A stretch of 64,000 bases of DNA from positions 71,247,601 through 71,311,600 of the forward strand of contig NC_088102.1 of assembly GCF_036370855.1 (NCBI RefSeq), written 5' to 3'. Positions 15,001 to 26,915 of the stretch are shown in pieces (within the stretch, counting starts at the first letter, position 1; each line of letters opens with the position of its first letter). Source of the stretch: Dromaius novaehollandiae (Eukaryota; Chordata; Aves; Casuariiformes; Dromaiidae). A program made the position numbers and the translations under genes. The notes beneath the pieces were generated by a model. It saw only the letters and a list, made by a program, of their open reading frames with translations, was not told the DNA's origin and searched no databases.

Positions 15001-18000
15001 AAAATGTGACTTGTAGTATAAACTAGGGACAAGAACAAGCGAATCAGATTTAATTCTGTAGCTGCACTTGTATACTTGATCAGAATCTGCTGACACTATT
15101 GTGAATTTTGGCTTTCTCCCAGGTGCATGAGACAGCTACATAAAATTGGATAGTTCATTGTCTTTGTATCCTTTTGTATATGCTTTATGTGTATGGTAGG
15201 TTTGATAGTTTCATCTTTTTTTGCAGGTTTCCCATCTGGGATGGCTTGAGAAAAAGACTGCTGCTGCTTTGTTTGAAGCCCCTCCTACAGCCACTGTACA
15301 AGATGCACTGCAAAACTTTTTAAGGGTACTGAAATCTGATAAGCAAGGGAATCACTCAACTGACAAATATGATCACAAGTGTGGAATTTGAGTACCTATG
15401 TCCCATGTAAATGCAACAGTCTCCAAATGCCCCATAATATATCTCCATTGGCTAGAATCTGAGGAGGAAAAGCTGATGAAAACAAAAAATTTGGAGCCTA
15501 TGTTTTAGAATAGGCTGACAGAAAAAAGCATTCTGAAGACCTCAGAACTAGATCCAAAATGTTCAGAGGATTTTGTCTTTCCATTTAAAAACTGCAAAAA
15601 GGAATGATACGGTGCTTGATATTGAATGCACATGGTCTGTAATATTAAATGCACATCCTTTCATGGTCTGTAAGAGCTGTTTGAATTCATCCATGGCAAA
15701 ACTGGCATAGATATTCCTAACATTCTCCCTTTTTTTATTTCTCTCAGAGTATTTTATAGGAAGGTTGTCTTGTTAGGTCCAGCTTCTCAATTGGAACTCT
15801 TGAACCTGACTTCTTTAAGCTTTCAGGGACACATTGCTTATGTACTTCTGCACAGTATTTCCTAAAATGTAGGAATCCTAATCCTACCTTCTGGCTGTTT
15901 TTTTGTTTTTTTCCTGTTGATGAAAATGTATTTTCATCATTTGTGAGCATATAGCTCTTGCTTGTTGCTAGGGTCTACACAATATGAAGGAGTTAAACAG
16001 ATGGTCTTTGTCCGTGTTTCTGAGAACTACTCTTGAGTACCTCTAATGAAGTGTTACAGAAATAAATTACCCTGTCACTTTATAAATTGTAGATTGGGCC
16101 AACAGTTCTTCTTAGTGTCAGAGAATATCACAGTATTCTCAATTGCTTATAATTTGCCAAAAATGTAATTGTTTGAGATGAAAGCTTGCGATAGGTGTCT
16201 GCCTGAGGCTATATCCTTTTGAAAAAAATCAGCCAAAATGATTAAATCATTTCGGAGTAGGTTTGAGGCAAAGTGTTCCATTTCTGTCCATTGGAGTAAA
16301 AAAAAAAACTTGTCATTTTTGTTGATAAGTTATAGTGGCACTGGGATTTGAAAGAGGAACTTGAATTTTTCTGAGGTTTTGCTGTGGTCAAATATGGAGA
16401 GAATTTTAAAAGGATACAAAAACATCCCTCTGGAAGCTAGTTATACCCTTGAAAAGTGCAGTTCCCACATGCTCAGCAGAGTCCAACTCAGGTTTCAGCC
16501 ACAGTCAGCATGCTTCAGAGGAACAGAGGTCTTCCTGAAAATTGCAGCTCTGGGGTGGTCACAGGCTGAACTAGGCCTAAGTCCAGAAAAGGGCACTCAA
16601 GACAGGGACATTGTCTCTCTTGTGTTCTCAGTGCTTCCCTTGATGGGCTCAGGCATCTTGGTAGAGGACATTTAATTTGAATGCAGATGGGATAAGGTCA
16701 AGCCAGGGGGTGATAGTAGTAACATACTGGAAAAAAGGTGCTTGGAGAGTGATGCCTAGAACTGAGATGAAGGAGAGAAAACAGAAGGGCATTAGTGATT
16801 AGAAACTAGAAACTAGTAAGTGGGATTTAGAAAATAGAAGATTGGAGAAAGATTCCTGAGCTTTGGCACCAGTATGTTCAGGAGAAGGCAAAATGGATGA
16901 GACTGGTCTGGCAAGGATATATACGCACATGCTGGAGGAGGTGGTGAAGGTTGCACAGGTGATCATGGTTCTGAGTTTCCCTTAGCTTCTGAATGCTTAG
17001 CTTCACAACCTTGGCCTTCTGTTATGAATGCTGCTCGGTGAATCACAGGCGCTTTATGAGAGTCTGAGGACTTCACTAACCAAGGCAGGCTCACCTATGT
17101 AAAATTCTTAAACTGAATTGTATACTTAAATTGGTGTTTACTGATCTAATGTAACTTTTTTTTTTCCTAAGGAGAGACAACAAACCTCATATAGTCATTA
17201 AAAGTTTAAATTGTCCTTAGTATATCCTCATGTCTGCTTTTCTCTGCCCTGTCCCACCCTCTTCTCTGTTCTTTGCAGGCTGAGGAGTTGAGCCCAGGAT
17301 TTTCCAAAGCAGGAAGAGTATACATTGCCAAGGTAACCACTCACCTCTCTCACTAGACTTGTTGCTTTATTTAGTTCAGTCATATGCTTCTAGGATAAGA
17401 AATATTTTTATTAAAATTTTATATATACAAAACATTTTACATGTGCATAGCACTTCTCATCTAAATATCTTAAATTACTCCATTCAGAACCAGTATTTTC
17501 TAAGTTAACAACATGCATATGTTAAAAAAGGGCAGATCATCTAGTGCAGATGTATTAAAAATCACTTTTTGGGAGGATTTTGCCTTTATGTAATCCTGTG
17601 GGGCATCGTTCTTGGTTTTTAGCAGATAAAATTCCTATATAAAGTGGCAATGGTGACTTCTAAGCAACAGGTTAGAGCTTTAGCCCCACGACCACCTTGA
17701 ATTTCTAAGGTGTGTCCTGGAAGAGAATCATGGGAAAAAGTAAAGTATACTGTATGTTTCTATTTTGCCAGCACAGATGGCAGTCTTAAGAGGTGATTAA
17801 ATTAACAGTGACTGCTGGTCTGAAGCTGGAGCTCTGAAGATCTTTTTCTTTGCGTTGAGGGAATATGTAATATTTTTATGGTAATTACAAGCATGATTAA
17901 CTTTTACTGCTGATCTTTTTTTTGCAACCGTTTCCTGTTAACATTGCTTATTTCACAGTCCCACAATGCCTCCATGACTCGCTAGGCACCAAAAACCATG

Positions 18001-21000
18001 AGGCTTTCCTCTACTAGAAGGATGACTTTTTCTGTACTGTTGGAGAAGATTTCAAGCCAAAAAAAGAATGTTTCGTGCCTATTGTGAAACCTCAAAGACC
18101 TGTAAATGATATATGATACAGTGCTTGCAATTGGACTTCATTTTCAAAGGTCTAGGGAAGAAAAGAGTGTCATTAAATGATGTGCTGACTGTATCGAGGT
18201 TTCATGATGAAAATGATGTAAGGAATAGTGGCTGTATAAATGGAAATAAAAATGGACCAGGGGAAATGGTGAAAAGCAGAGGGAGGCCTTAGAATGTCCC
18301 ACCAAAAAAGCAACCTCTTTGCCCAAAAGAAAACAAAAAACCCCAAAATCTAGTATTCTATGATATGATGATGTTTATAATGCTTTGTGAATGAAAGATA
18401 CTGCAGGAAATGTGAGAAGCCTGAAACTGTGTAGTATGAATGCTCAAAAGGTAGAAGTAGCCCTTTTTATCAGTTGCTAGGTACCTTCTATAATTGCTCA
18501 GGGTTTTTTTCCTGCCTGCTGTCTCCTGTTTAACTCCTCTCACATTGTCATTTTTTCTTTACAGTGTTACAGGGACCTGGGGAATAACTCTGCAGCTCTT
18601 CTCTGGATGAATCTTGCTTCAGAGCTGCCAGTTAATACAAAAGAGGTAGCAGTCACTGCTGTTTATTTTACTGACACTGGGAATATGATAATTTACCAAG
18701 AAAACAAACTAATTTAATTTTACGTTGTATGCATTTAACCCATCGCCTCAAATGAGATTATGTAAAATCTTCCATGTATGTGCTAAATTGCCAAAAATAA
18801 TCATGGGGAAATTTTGGAAATCCCAGTCAGATAATTTAAAGTTGAGGGTTTCCCTGGGTATCTGATTGTGAATGTGGGTTCCCTAGGCCATTTAACACAG
18901 TATGATCAATTTAAATTAAAATAATGTGTTAACTAATAAAAGTAAGCTGAATAATAGTCACTTTAAGACCTTTTCAGACTACTTTAGATAACCTGAATTA
19001 GGTTTAAACAGTTTAAAGATGTAGCCTTCTCAATACCCCAGTCTTTCAGTGGTTCTTATCTGTCACTTTGAGTCAAAGCTAAAATTTCCTCTGTGTATAC
19101 TTCCCCTCTGCCCTTGGAAAATGGAAAGAGAATTCCCTTACAAGTTTAAAAGTTAGCCAAATTATATTCATGCGTGTTACGTATCTATTTCACCAAATGC
19201 AGAATGAGTTCAGAAATTTAAGGTATTTCTTTTGAAGAAAGTGCAGTAACCACAGGTTGATGGTGAGCTACTTTTGGTTTCAGAGATAAAGTAGTTTTCT
19301 AAGAGAACTTTCAGGTAGCAAGCCCAGGCTTTATTGGAATTTGTTCCTTAGCCTGGACTCTTTTCTTTCCTTCGGACCTACCATCAGAATGCCTAAAGCC
19401 AGTCAGCAAAATAATGAAATATGTTAAGTAGCTGAGAATATGTCCAATATGGATAACTTAGCAACTATAGCAAATAAAAAGGCGGAAAGAAAATTGGCCA
19501 AAAGCATACTGAAGTACAGTTTTAGTCATTTTATGTAAGATGTTATTTACTAGCATTATGAAATTTAGAAAATGTTTTCTCTCAAACATAGACATATTTC
19601 CCTTTCTACATGGCTGTTTCTCCTGTTTAAAGTGTCACTACACTCTGAAAAGTAACTATGCAAGAATGGTGTGATGACTTTACTTAGCTCATAAGCTTTA
19701 ATGACCTCATCTGTCCTCTACGCAACTTTGCCAGTATTTCAAATTCAACTTGGAATCCAAAGGCAAGTCATGGATTCTTTGTCTCTTTAACATGATAGCT
19801 GGTCAGAAAATTTCCAAGAAAAAGTAACTTTATGGGAATTTGGGGACTTTGAACTTCTGTTGTATTGAAATTCCCCTGGTATCCTTGCCAGTATAAGCTG
19901 TTGGAAAGCTCTGCTTTTCAAGTCTTTGGGCTTAGAGCACTCCATGATGTGATCTGCTCTTCTTTAGGATCCCAGACTCCTTGCTGTCACACCCATATTG
20001 GATCCCAATATTACAACAGGAAACCTGAAAGCCCTGAAGTAGTCACGGAGCACTGCTGTAATTTTGGAAGTGCTGACTTGAGCTGAGGCTCAAAATCTAA
20101 ATTCCTAATTTTGCAGAGCAGAAAGTGAAGAATACGTGGAATGGGCTTCCGTGCCTCGCACATAGCTTGCTGTTAGTTTGTCCTGGCATCAGGGATCCCA
20201 GGGCTTCTGAATTCATGAATCAGTTGTCCTGTGAGTGACGTGGCTGAGAATGCAAGTTAACTGAGGCTACAGTAGTCTTTAGGATTCTCGTCAAAGGAGA
20301 CACCAGTGTTGCCTGTCCTGGCAGCTGGCAGATAAATTTGATATGATTCTAAACTATGTCACTGTTTCTCATTACTAAGTGGCCACAATGAAGCCAGATC
20401 ATTGCTGCTGTTCAGAATAGACAGCGATAAAAATGTGCAAAGAATCATGTTGCTTTCACTCATCAGCTCCTGGAATTTCCAAGATACATACTTCACTGAT
20501 GGCAGGGGCTTGATGAGTGGGGTGGTTTATCTGGGTTTCATGTCAACCATTCCAGACATGTAGACAGACCCAGACTGACTTCCTTCAAACCAGAGAGACT
20601 CTAACAGGGCTTAGAAGTCCAGTGTAACACCATGCAAATACTCGGGTGCTTTTAGGGTCTGGCTGTAGACACATTTGAATGCCCTGCACACATTCAGCAG
20701 GTCTAATTAGCTGCAACTCACAAATTGGCATTTCTAAAAAACCACTGAGCACTTTCAGTATGCTGCCCAGTGTGCCGGTTTTGGGGAAGGTTTATTAGTT
20801 CAGGCACTGTTGCGTGTAGCCAGCTTAATTCAGTTGGGTGCACTTAAGCTACGTGATTGTCTTAGGGCTGGAGTGCTGTGTTACTTGTTCTAATTACCTG
20901 TGTGGCTTTGGAGGAGCAGCCTAGATTTAACTCTGCTGGTGCCAAGTCAGCTTCTCAGCTCCTCTAGGCTGGAACTGATTGTCTGGATGTTTCTGCCGTG

Positions 21001-22366
21001 TGCTGCCCACCATCTGTGGGGTTTTTGTTTGTTTTTTACCAGTTTGTTTTTTACCTGTATTCCAGCTCTTCTATCACTTTTACAAGGTTATGGAAAGTAG
21101 ACTATTGTGTTTTAGAAAGTGCCGTGCGACAGTATTTCCCAACTGGGAGCTCTTTTTTGCACTTTATATTTCCTGTTAAGCAAAAACAGTATAGAAGGTG
21201 CCATCAAATTACTGCTAGTTAGAAACTGATTAAAAACACGTCAACTTTTGGTTTTAGTCAGATGCTCTTTGCATTATCATGAAAAATGCAAGTGAAGTAA
21301 TGTAAACAAGTCCTCCAGAATTTGCTCCTTCATCCTTAGTTTGACGGAATAAACATTTTGGATGTAAGGCCACATTATAAATACGTGCAGCATTTTCATG
21401 ATACTCACTTTTTAAGGCCATAATTAGTCTTTGTGTTGCTACACCGAAAGTATTGTGCTGAGTTTCAGACCATAGGCCTGCAAGTCTTGGTCAGTCATCT
21501 GGCAGCCTGCTGACTTGCCTGTGCTACCACCTGCAGGGCTCTACCCAGTACTACATAAATTACTTGGCTACTGTGTGCTGCCCAAGCGAGGGAAGCCAAG
21601 GTATCAAGCAGAAGAATTCCATTCTTCCAGAAGGAAATATCCAAGCTCTGTCAAATGAGTAGCTTCCTCACCGTGGACTGATTGGAAATCTCTCTAGACA
21701 GAGTTAGAAACAGGACCTTTTTCCAGAAGAGCAAGAAATACCTGTATTGGAGGCATAAGAACTTAATCAGAAAAGCAGTGAGATTTTCAGGAAAGACCAG
21801 GGGAAAGCTAGGGGCAGAAAAGCTATGAATTGTCAATTCTGTCTTCTCATCTGGAATTAAAAGAAAAATGGGAGTCTAGTAAGGAAGCCAATCCTTAAGT
21901 GGCTTTAACAGCTTAAGTTTTTGCAAACATTAGTTCTCTTCATCACAGAGGCAGTCCAATAACTTCCATCATATAGAGAAGCAAGAAAGAAGGAACTTCT
22001 CCAACGTAAGAAAGTCAGTGAGAGAGCAAAGGATAGAATCTTGCTACTGTAATTCTGAGTTCCTTTCTCAAAAGGAAACATAAGAAAATCTCTCTTTAGT
22101 ACTTGGGAAAACTTAAATAGACATCAAAGACAGTCATGTTCAGAATGTACAATAATGTTCAGTAATGTATGGAAAAAGAACCATTCAGAAGAGATGGGGG
22201 GTAAAGAGGTATTTAAAACCTGTTATGGGGTTGGAGAAGAAAAGGGAAATTGAGTTATCTTTTCTAATCAAGTTAGATTGCATATTTATCAGTTCTTTTA
22301 TTGCATTTCCAGGATGCAGAGAGCAAGAGAGAACTTGAGGAGATGCAGTTAATCTGTGAAGAATAA
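11985..22366 (+). CDS. RMDN3: RMDN-family protein, C-terminal exons (RMDN3/PTPIP51-like), 5' partial
   Basis: Six exons splice in frame (11985-12060, 12904-12981, 15227-15325, 17279-17332, 18565-18645, 22313-22366) and encode the last ~146 residues, ending at TAA 22364-22366. All junctions follow GT-AG. The predicted protein carries family blocks such as [42 protein letters not shown] and ELPVNTKED. These belong to the C-terminal TPR-like domain of the regulator of microtubule dynamics family. From memory, the KAGRVY-KCYR and WM-LA-ELP stretches fit RMDN3 (PTPIP51) better than RMDN2 or RMDN1; RMDN2 is the alternative. RMDN3 is an outer-mitochondrial-membrane tether to ER VAPs and ORP5/8, and its TPR domain binds phospholipids. 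The N-terminal membrane anchor and FFAT-type region are not in the window. The gene converges on the CYP1 gene. Confidence 0.8.
12904..12981 (+). CDS. RMDN3: RMDN3 coding exon
   Basis: A 78-bp phase 0 exon between CCATAG and the donor CAG|GTAAAA. It encodes 26 residues from EHIDKAISL through [10 protein letters not shown]. It contains the GRWCYQ signature that marks one helix of the TPR-like repeat in this family. Confidence 0.85.
15227..15325 (+). CDS. RMDN3: RMDN3 coding exon
   Basis: A 99-bp phase 0 exon after a strong polypyrimidine acceptor (TCTTTTTTTGCAG), ending AGG|GTACTG. It encodes 33 residues, [16 protein letters not shown] through ALQNFLR. The WLEKK-A and TVQDAL-FL blocks are diagnostic for RMDN proteins. 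Confidence 0.85.
17279..17332 (+). CDS. RMDN3: RMDN3 coding exon
   Basis: A 54-bp phase 0 exon (acceptor TTTGCAG, donor AAG|GTAACC). It encodes [18 protein letters not shown], the start of the last TPR-like helix pair. The SKAGRVYI wording is the main reason for preferring RMDN3 over RMDN2. Confidence 0.85.
18565..18645 (+). CDS. RMDN3: RMDN3 coding exon
   Basis: An 81-bp phase 0 exon (acceptor TTTCTTTACAG, donor GAG|GTAGCA). It encodes 27 residues, [16 protein letters not shown] and then [11 protein letters not shown]. This is the final TPR-like repeat. Confidence 0.85.
22313..22366 (+). CDS. RMDN3: RMDN3 terminal coding exon with stop
   Basis: The acceptor TTGCATTTCCAG is followed by 17 codons ([17 protein letters not shown]) and TAA. 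The acidic, coiled C-terminus directly after TKE is typical of the family. The preceding intron is the largest visible (18646-22312). Confidence 0.8.
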   Translation, partial: DAESKRELEEMQLICEE

Positions 22367-25300
22367 GTGTTTAAGAGCTCATTCCATTTGATACTACACA
22401 GACAGTAAAATTCCAGTTAAAGGGATGTCACGATCCTGACAAAGTTGATTGCACTTCATGGATAAGCCGCAAGAGTTTACAGGAAAAACGCATGGCAGTC
22501 TCATCAGTAGTTCCAGGAAAAGATCTTGCTGGGATTTAATCAGATAAAAATTTTGATTGTCTGTTCCCCCCCTGACAGCACTGGATATTTTTGATTTAAA
22601 AATTAGATCAGCTAATTGTGTTCATTAGCTTCTGGTTATCTCCTACGTGATTCTAATTTTCACATTCACTTAATGTAAACTTCCAAAAAAATTTTGCACA
22701 AATTCTGCACATGTAACAAACTGTCACAAGAATGCCATTTGGGAAATGCAATTGTTTTTTACAGGACAAACTGAACTTCAGGTCTGCTTGCTGGTGAGCT
22801 CTCTTAACTGATTCTTGAGGGAGTCTTCAGCCAAGATTTTTTTCTGGTTAACTATTTTGACTTTTCCTTAATATACTATATTCATGTAATGAGTTGAAAT
22901 AACTGATTACCTGTCATTTGCATAGATGTTTCAGTGAGATGAAGTTTGGAGCCATTGTGATCGTGGTCTATATACCGTTGGTTTTTATCAGTCTGCTGCG
23001 CTGAAAGCAATGAGATGTTCTTACTTCCCTCAGCATATTGACTCTGATGGGCAGGGACACTATGATACTAGATAAGGGTAACTACAAAAAAAAAAAGACT
23101 ACAATGCCTTAGAAAAGTGAGTTGTCAGCCCTTTCTTCCTAGCTAGGAAAATATTGATGATGATATTGAAAACACACTCCTGTTTTTCATTTCCAAGTAT
23201 GCCTAACTGCCTACTGGTTTTCCATTGAGCAGAAAGCAGCACTGCTCATTGTAGTGAGCTGCTGTCAAGGGACCAGTGAGATTTTCTTCACAATATGAAA
23301 TCTGTTTTTTAAGAGAAACATTACTTTCATCAGAGAAGTGAGTAATAACATTTTAAACTTCCTCCCAGTGATGTTACTCTTTTCACTCAAGTGAGAATGG
23401 AAGTTGTGTGTGTTTCTCTAAACTATGCTGCTATGGTTTAGATATAATACCTTAGTTTGAAAAGCAGTTATTGATCTATATGATACACTTGCTACAGGAA
23501 ATAGAATATTCTGTGACAGAACTGACAGTTCAGTGTAATGTTCTTCCACTGGTTCTTGCTGACTAACACAATGACACTGGGAAAAATAAAGCTGACAACT
23601 GACATTTGTTCTGACAGGTTCTAGGTACCAAAAACAAAAGGTAAACTGTGCTGTAAACTAAAACAAATGTTGAAGCAAAAACTATGTTTAGTAATTTCCC
23701 CAAGAATCTAGCAAGGCTTTATTTATAGCCTTTTAAATTTCAGCTGGCAGGCAACTGGATGCTTTTTTTTTTTTTAAGATTTGTTGCATTTTGCAGTATT
23801 GTATCATGTTTAACTTTGATGTAAAGTGTGATCACAAGAGTAAAACATTTCTTAATTGCCTTTTAAGTTGGTTATACGTATGTATTAAGATAGTAGTTCT
23901 TTTAATTCATGCAAATAAAATTGAAGGAGAAATGTTAGCAAAGTCAAGCTCAAAAACTTCTCATTTTCTACATGTGGCACTTTTGGTTAGGTTTTTGTCC
24001 AAGCTAATCCCTTTAAAGTTTTGAGGCTGAACTGTCTTGTGAGATCCAAGCAAATGCTGAATTAGTTTTATTTGTTTGAAACTTTAAAAATCGATACCTT
24101 AAATGGAGCGCTGAATTCTAAGAGACTCAACTTAATCACTATTTTTTTGTGCAAAGCTCTCCTCCTGATCAGCAGACACTAGATTTTAATTGCAGGACTC
24201 TTCAATACTTAATGTGTGCTTTTCTTTTCAGCTCATTCAGTGGAATGATCAGGCTGTCTTTTTTGCTTCATGTGAGCACATTATATGAATCTGTCTTGTT
24301 TTAAGTATTTCCCAGTGGATGACCATATGGGTCTTCTAAACACCCAAACTTTAATATTAGTTTTAATTTTTTGTTTGTTTTTGGTTGCTTAAACCAATCT
24401 GTGAAATCCAGATTCTCAACACTGATTTCCGAAAGACAATAATCAGCTACTTGATCCTTTCACGGAAGGTTTGCAGGTGTTTATCTGGAGGGAACTAATA
24501 ACAGCTCACAAAACACAGCAGTTGCTGAATGAGGGGTACACGTGTTACCCCCAAAGGTAGCAGGGCACCCAGGTACCCTTCCCTACCCACAAGTTCTAGA
24601 GTGCTATTAATAAATCATGTTTGCTGTTGTGTATGGTTTAAACATTGCCTTCTTCTAAAAGTAGATGGTTTCAGCATATGTAGTAGGAAGAGTGGGAAAA
24701 AGAAATATTTACAATACCAAGAGCTGGTAGCTTTACTTATTTGCAAACAAGTGCAAGCCTTCAGCTGTTCTTTAACTTGTCAAAACATTAAACTGTTCTG
24801 AGGAGTCTTTCAAGTATGTATTTTTCTGGAAGTAGTTTTCTCTCTGTTTCCAAAGGCGTATATTTTAGTTTGACTTTCAGATATTTTATTTGATGTCCAT
24901 TTCAAAACAACTAAAATTGGAGACTGTAAATCAGTGTAGATGAAGTAGGCTTAAGAGTTGCCGATTTGTTCTTCCTTTTGCTTACTGCTTTGGATTTTGT
25001 ATTGGGTTAGGTTTGAATTTTTCGTGTGGATGGATCCCATTTACGTTGGTTAGGATGATGGCACTACTCCCATTAACTTTAAAAGGGGTATGAATGAGGA
25101 GAGAGTGTTATTAATCGACCTCTTGCCAAGGTGGCTTATCAGTCTGAAGAAGAATGCTTTGGCTTACAGGCTGAGCAAAGTATATTCTGAAATTAGACCG
25201 AAATCTTGTGTTATTACTGACAAACAATTAAGTAATTTTCTTCATGGGGAGAGAAGGTATTTGGTGAAACGTCCCAACAGACGTATATAAGGCATCTTGG

Positions 25301-26054
25301 ACTGTGACTAGAATCCTTTCTATCTTTGAGTAAAAGTACCTGCTTCTGTAGAGGATAGGGTGATAGATAAATTGTGTTAATTCTTCTCAGTTGGTGTTAC
25401 TTCTTAGATTACTTTGCAAGGGCACAATCTTTTAACTCTCATTTTTTATTCTATTTCTGTCCTTCTGTGAATACTTAAAGGTTTATGCATTTGATTGCCT
25501 GCTTCACTATTTTTTCAAAAAACAGACTTCAATTTTGGGTTAAAAGAATAGGGTCTGGCATTCCACTGCCATTTGTCCTTTGTGTGTGTGGTCTTGTCCC
25601 TTCCTTGGGGAATCTGAAGTTTTGAGGTCTGTTATTCTTGTGTTCATACAGGAAAGACTTCCTCTGGGGGCACAGCATCTGCCTAAATAGCTAGTGTGGA
25701 GATTTGCATTTAACAGATATTTTTGTGGTCTGATGTTTCTGCTGGAACCTAATTAATGCATCTCTAAGAACCTGATGAAAGGAGATGACAAAACTTGCAG
25801 ACCCTTTCAAGTCTAGATAAAAGCTATATTCTGCTGTTTTTATTCTGGTCTCCAGGAAGTTACAACAAAATGATCAAATGAACCTTTTTAGTTTTCTCTT
25901 TTTCTTTTCCTTGCTTGCGATGAATAAGAATAATGTGATTAATGAACATAATTCTGACAGTATAGCTTTCAGGTTGCTGTGGAGGTGAGGCAAGGCTGTG
26001 TAATTAAACACTTTCTGATCACCAATGCTTGGTGGGTTGTGTTTTTCTTTGGTG

Positions 26055-26077
26055 TTTTTGTTTGTTTGTTTGTTTTA
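26055..26077. repeat. (TTTG)n microsatellite
   Basis: Consecutive GTTT/TTTG units lie just upstream of an AATAAA hexamer. It is a simple repeat. Confidence 0.75.
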
Positions 26078-26889
26078 TTTTAGCAATAAAATGTGAAGCC
26101 TCCTCTTGTTAGGCTCTTGGTGTGCAGCCTTTTAATGCATGTTAGGAAGGATGGTGACAAGGGAAGCCACTGCTGTTCACAAGGGGAATGCACTTTAATA
26201 GCTTTCCGACAACACAGAAATCAAGACTTCTTTTTAAATTTGCACATACTTTACTAACCAATCCCGGAGTACAATGTGAATTTCATGAAGTTGTGTGCAC
26301 TGTATGCATTTCAGGACCACAGGAAGTTATAAATTTGTATAGTACAGTTTTGGTAGAAAGACTCTTTGCCCTGCCACTCTTCAAGTCTTATCACAGGGTG
26401 TGAGATGATAGTTTTATGGAGCTAGTCTTGTCTTATTTTTAAAACATACCTACCTGTGATTAAATTACTATATTAAAGAATAATGGAAGCTGCCTAACTA
26501 ATTTATCCTCACTGTGCTGTTCTGTTTGAAATAAAGTATTTATAATCTAAGGAGGAAGTGGGCCTGTTTAAAGTTACTTGTGTCGATATCTTGCTCTTTA
26601 TGTCAATGCATATGTAGGTGAAGAAATCCAACCACCAGGAGAAAATGTCTATACAATGTCATTGTGTTTGTATGCATGTATGGTATGACAAATACAACAG
26701 GAAATTATGGGGAAATAACATATAACATTATTGTTTATATAGCAGTGTTTTATATATAACAATGTGGGTTACACCTGTAGCAGATTTTGTATGTAAATAT
26801 ATTGACTCATACTTACATTTTTTAAAGGCACCAAAGTAATACAGCCACACTCAGTGGTAAATGATGTACTTCAAGGGAAGTTGTTTTTA

Positions 26890-26895
26890 AATAAA
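26890..26895 (+). terminator. Candidate distal poly(A) signal of RMDN3
   Basis: Canonical AATAAA with a GT-rich element about 20-40 bases downstream. It is the last strong signal before the sequence loses its 3'-UTR-like AT richness. Confidence 0.4.
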
Positions 26896-26915
26896 TGTGT
26901 ATAATCAGTTGTGAC

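Larger units (their letters stand above)
22367..26915 (+). other. RMDN3: Candidate RMDN3 3' UTR with several poly(A) signals
   Basis: AT-rich sequence follows the stop codon with no recognisable gene. AATAAA hexamers occur at about 23585, 24609, 26084, 26531 and 26890. The last, at 26890-26895, is followed within 40 bases by a GT-rich stretch (CCAGGTGTGAGTATTGTG) typical of a cleavage-stimulating element. The hexamer at 24609 is also followed by a TGTTTGCTGTTGTGT-type element. I infer alternative polyadenylation; the true 3' end cannot be fixed from sequence alone. Confidence 0.35.

Noticed and set aside
11985-22366. Calling the RMDN gene RMDN2 because it neighbours a CYP1 gene as in mammals
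   Set aside because: The C-terminal wording (KAGRVYI-KCYR, WM-LA-ELP, EHE-IQ-RIQ) matches my recollection of RMDN3 better. RMDN2 is kept as the alternative, since no alignment could be run.
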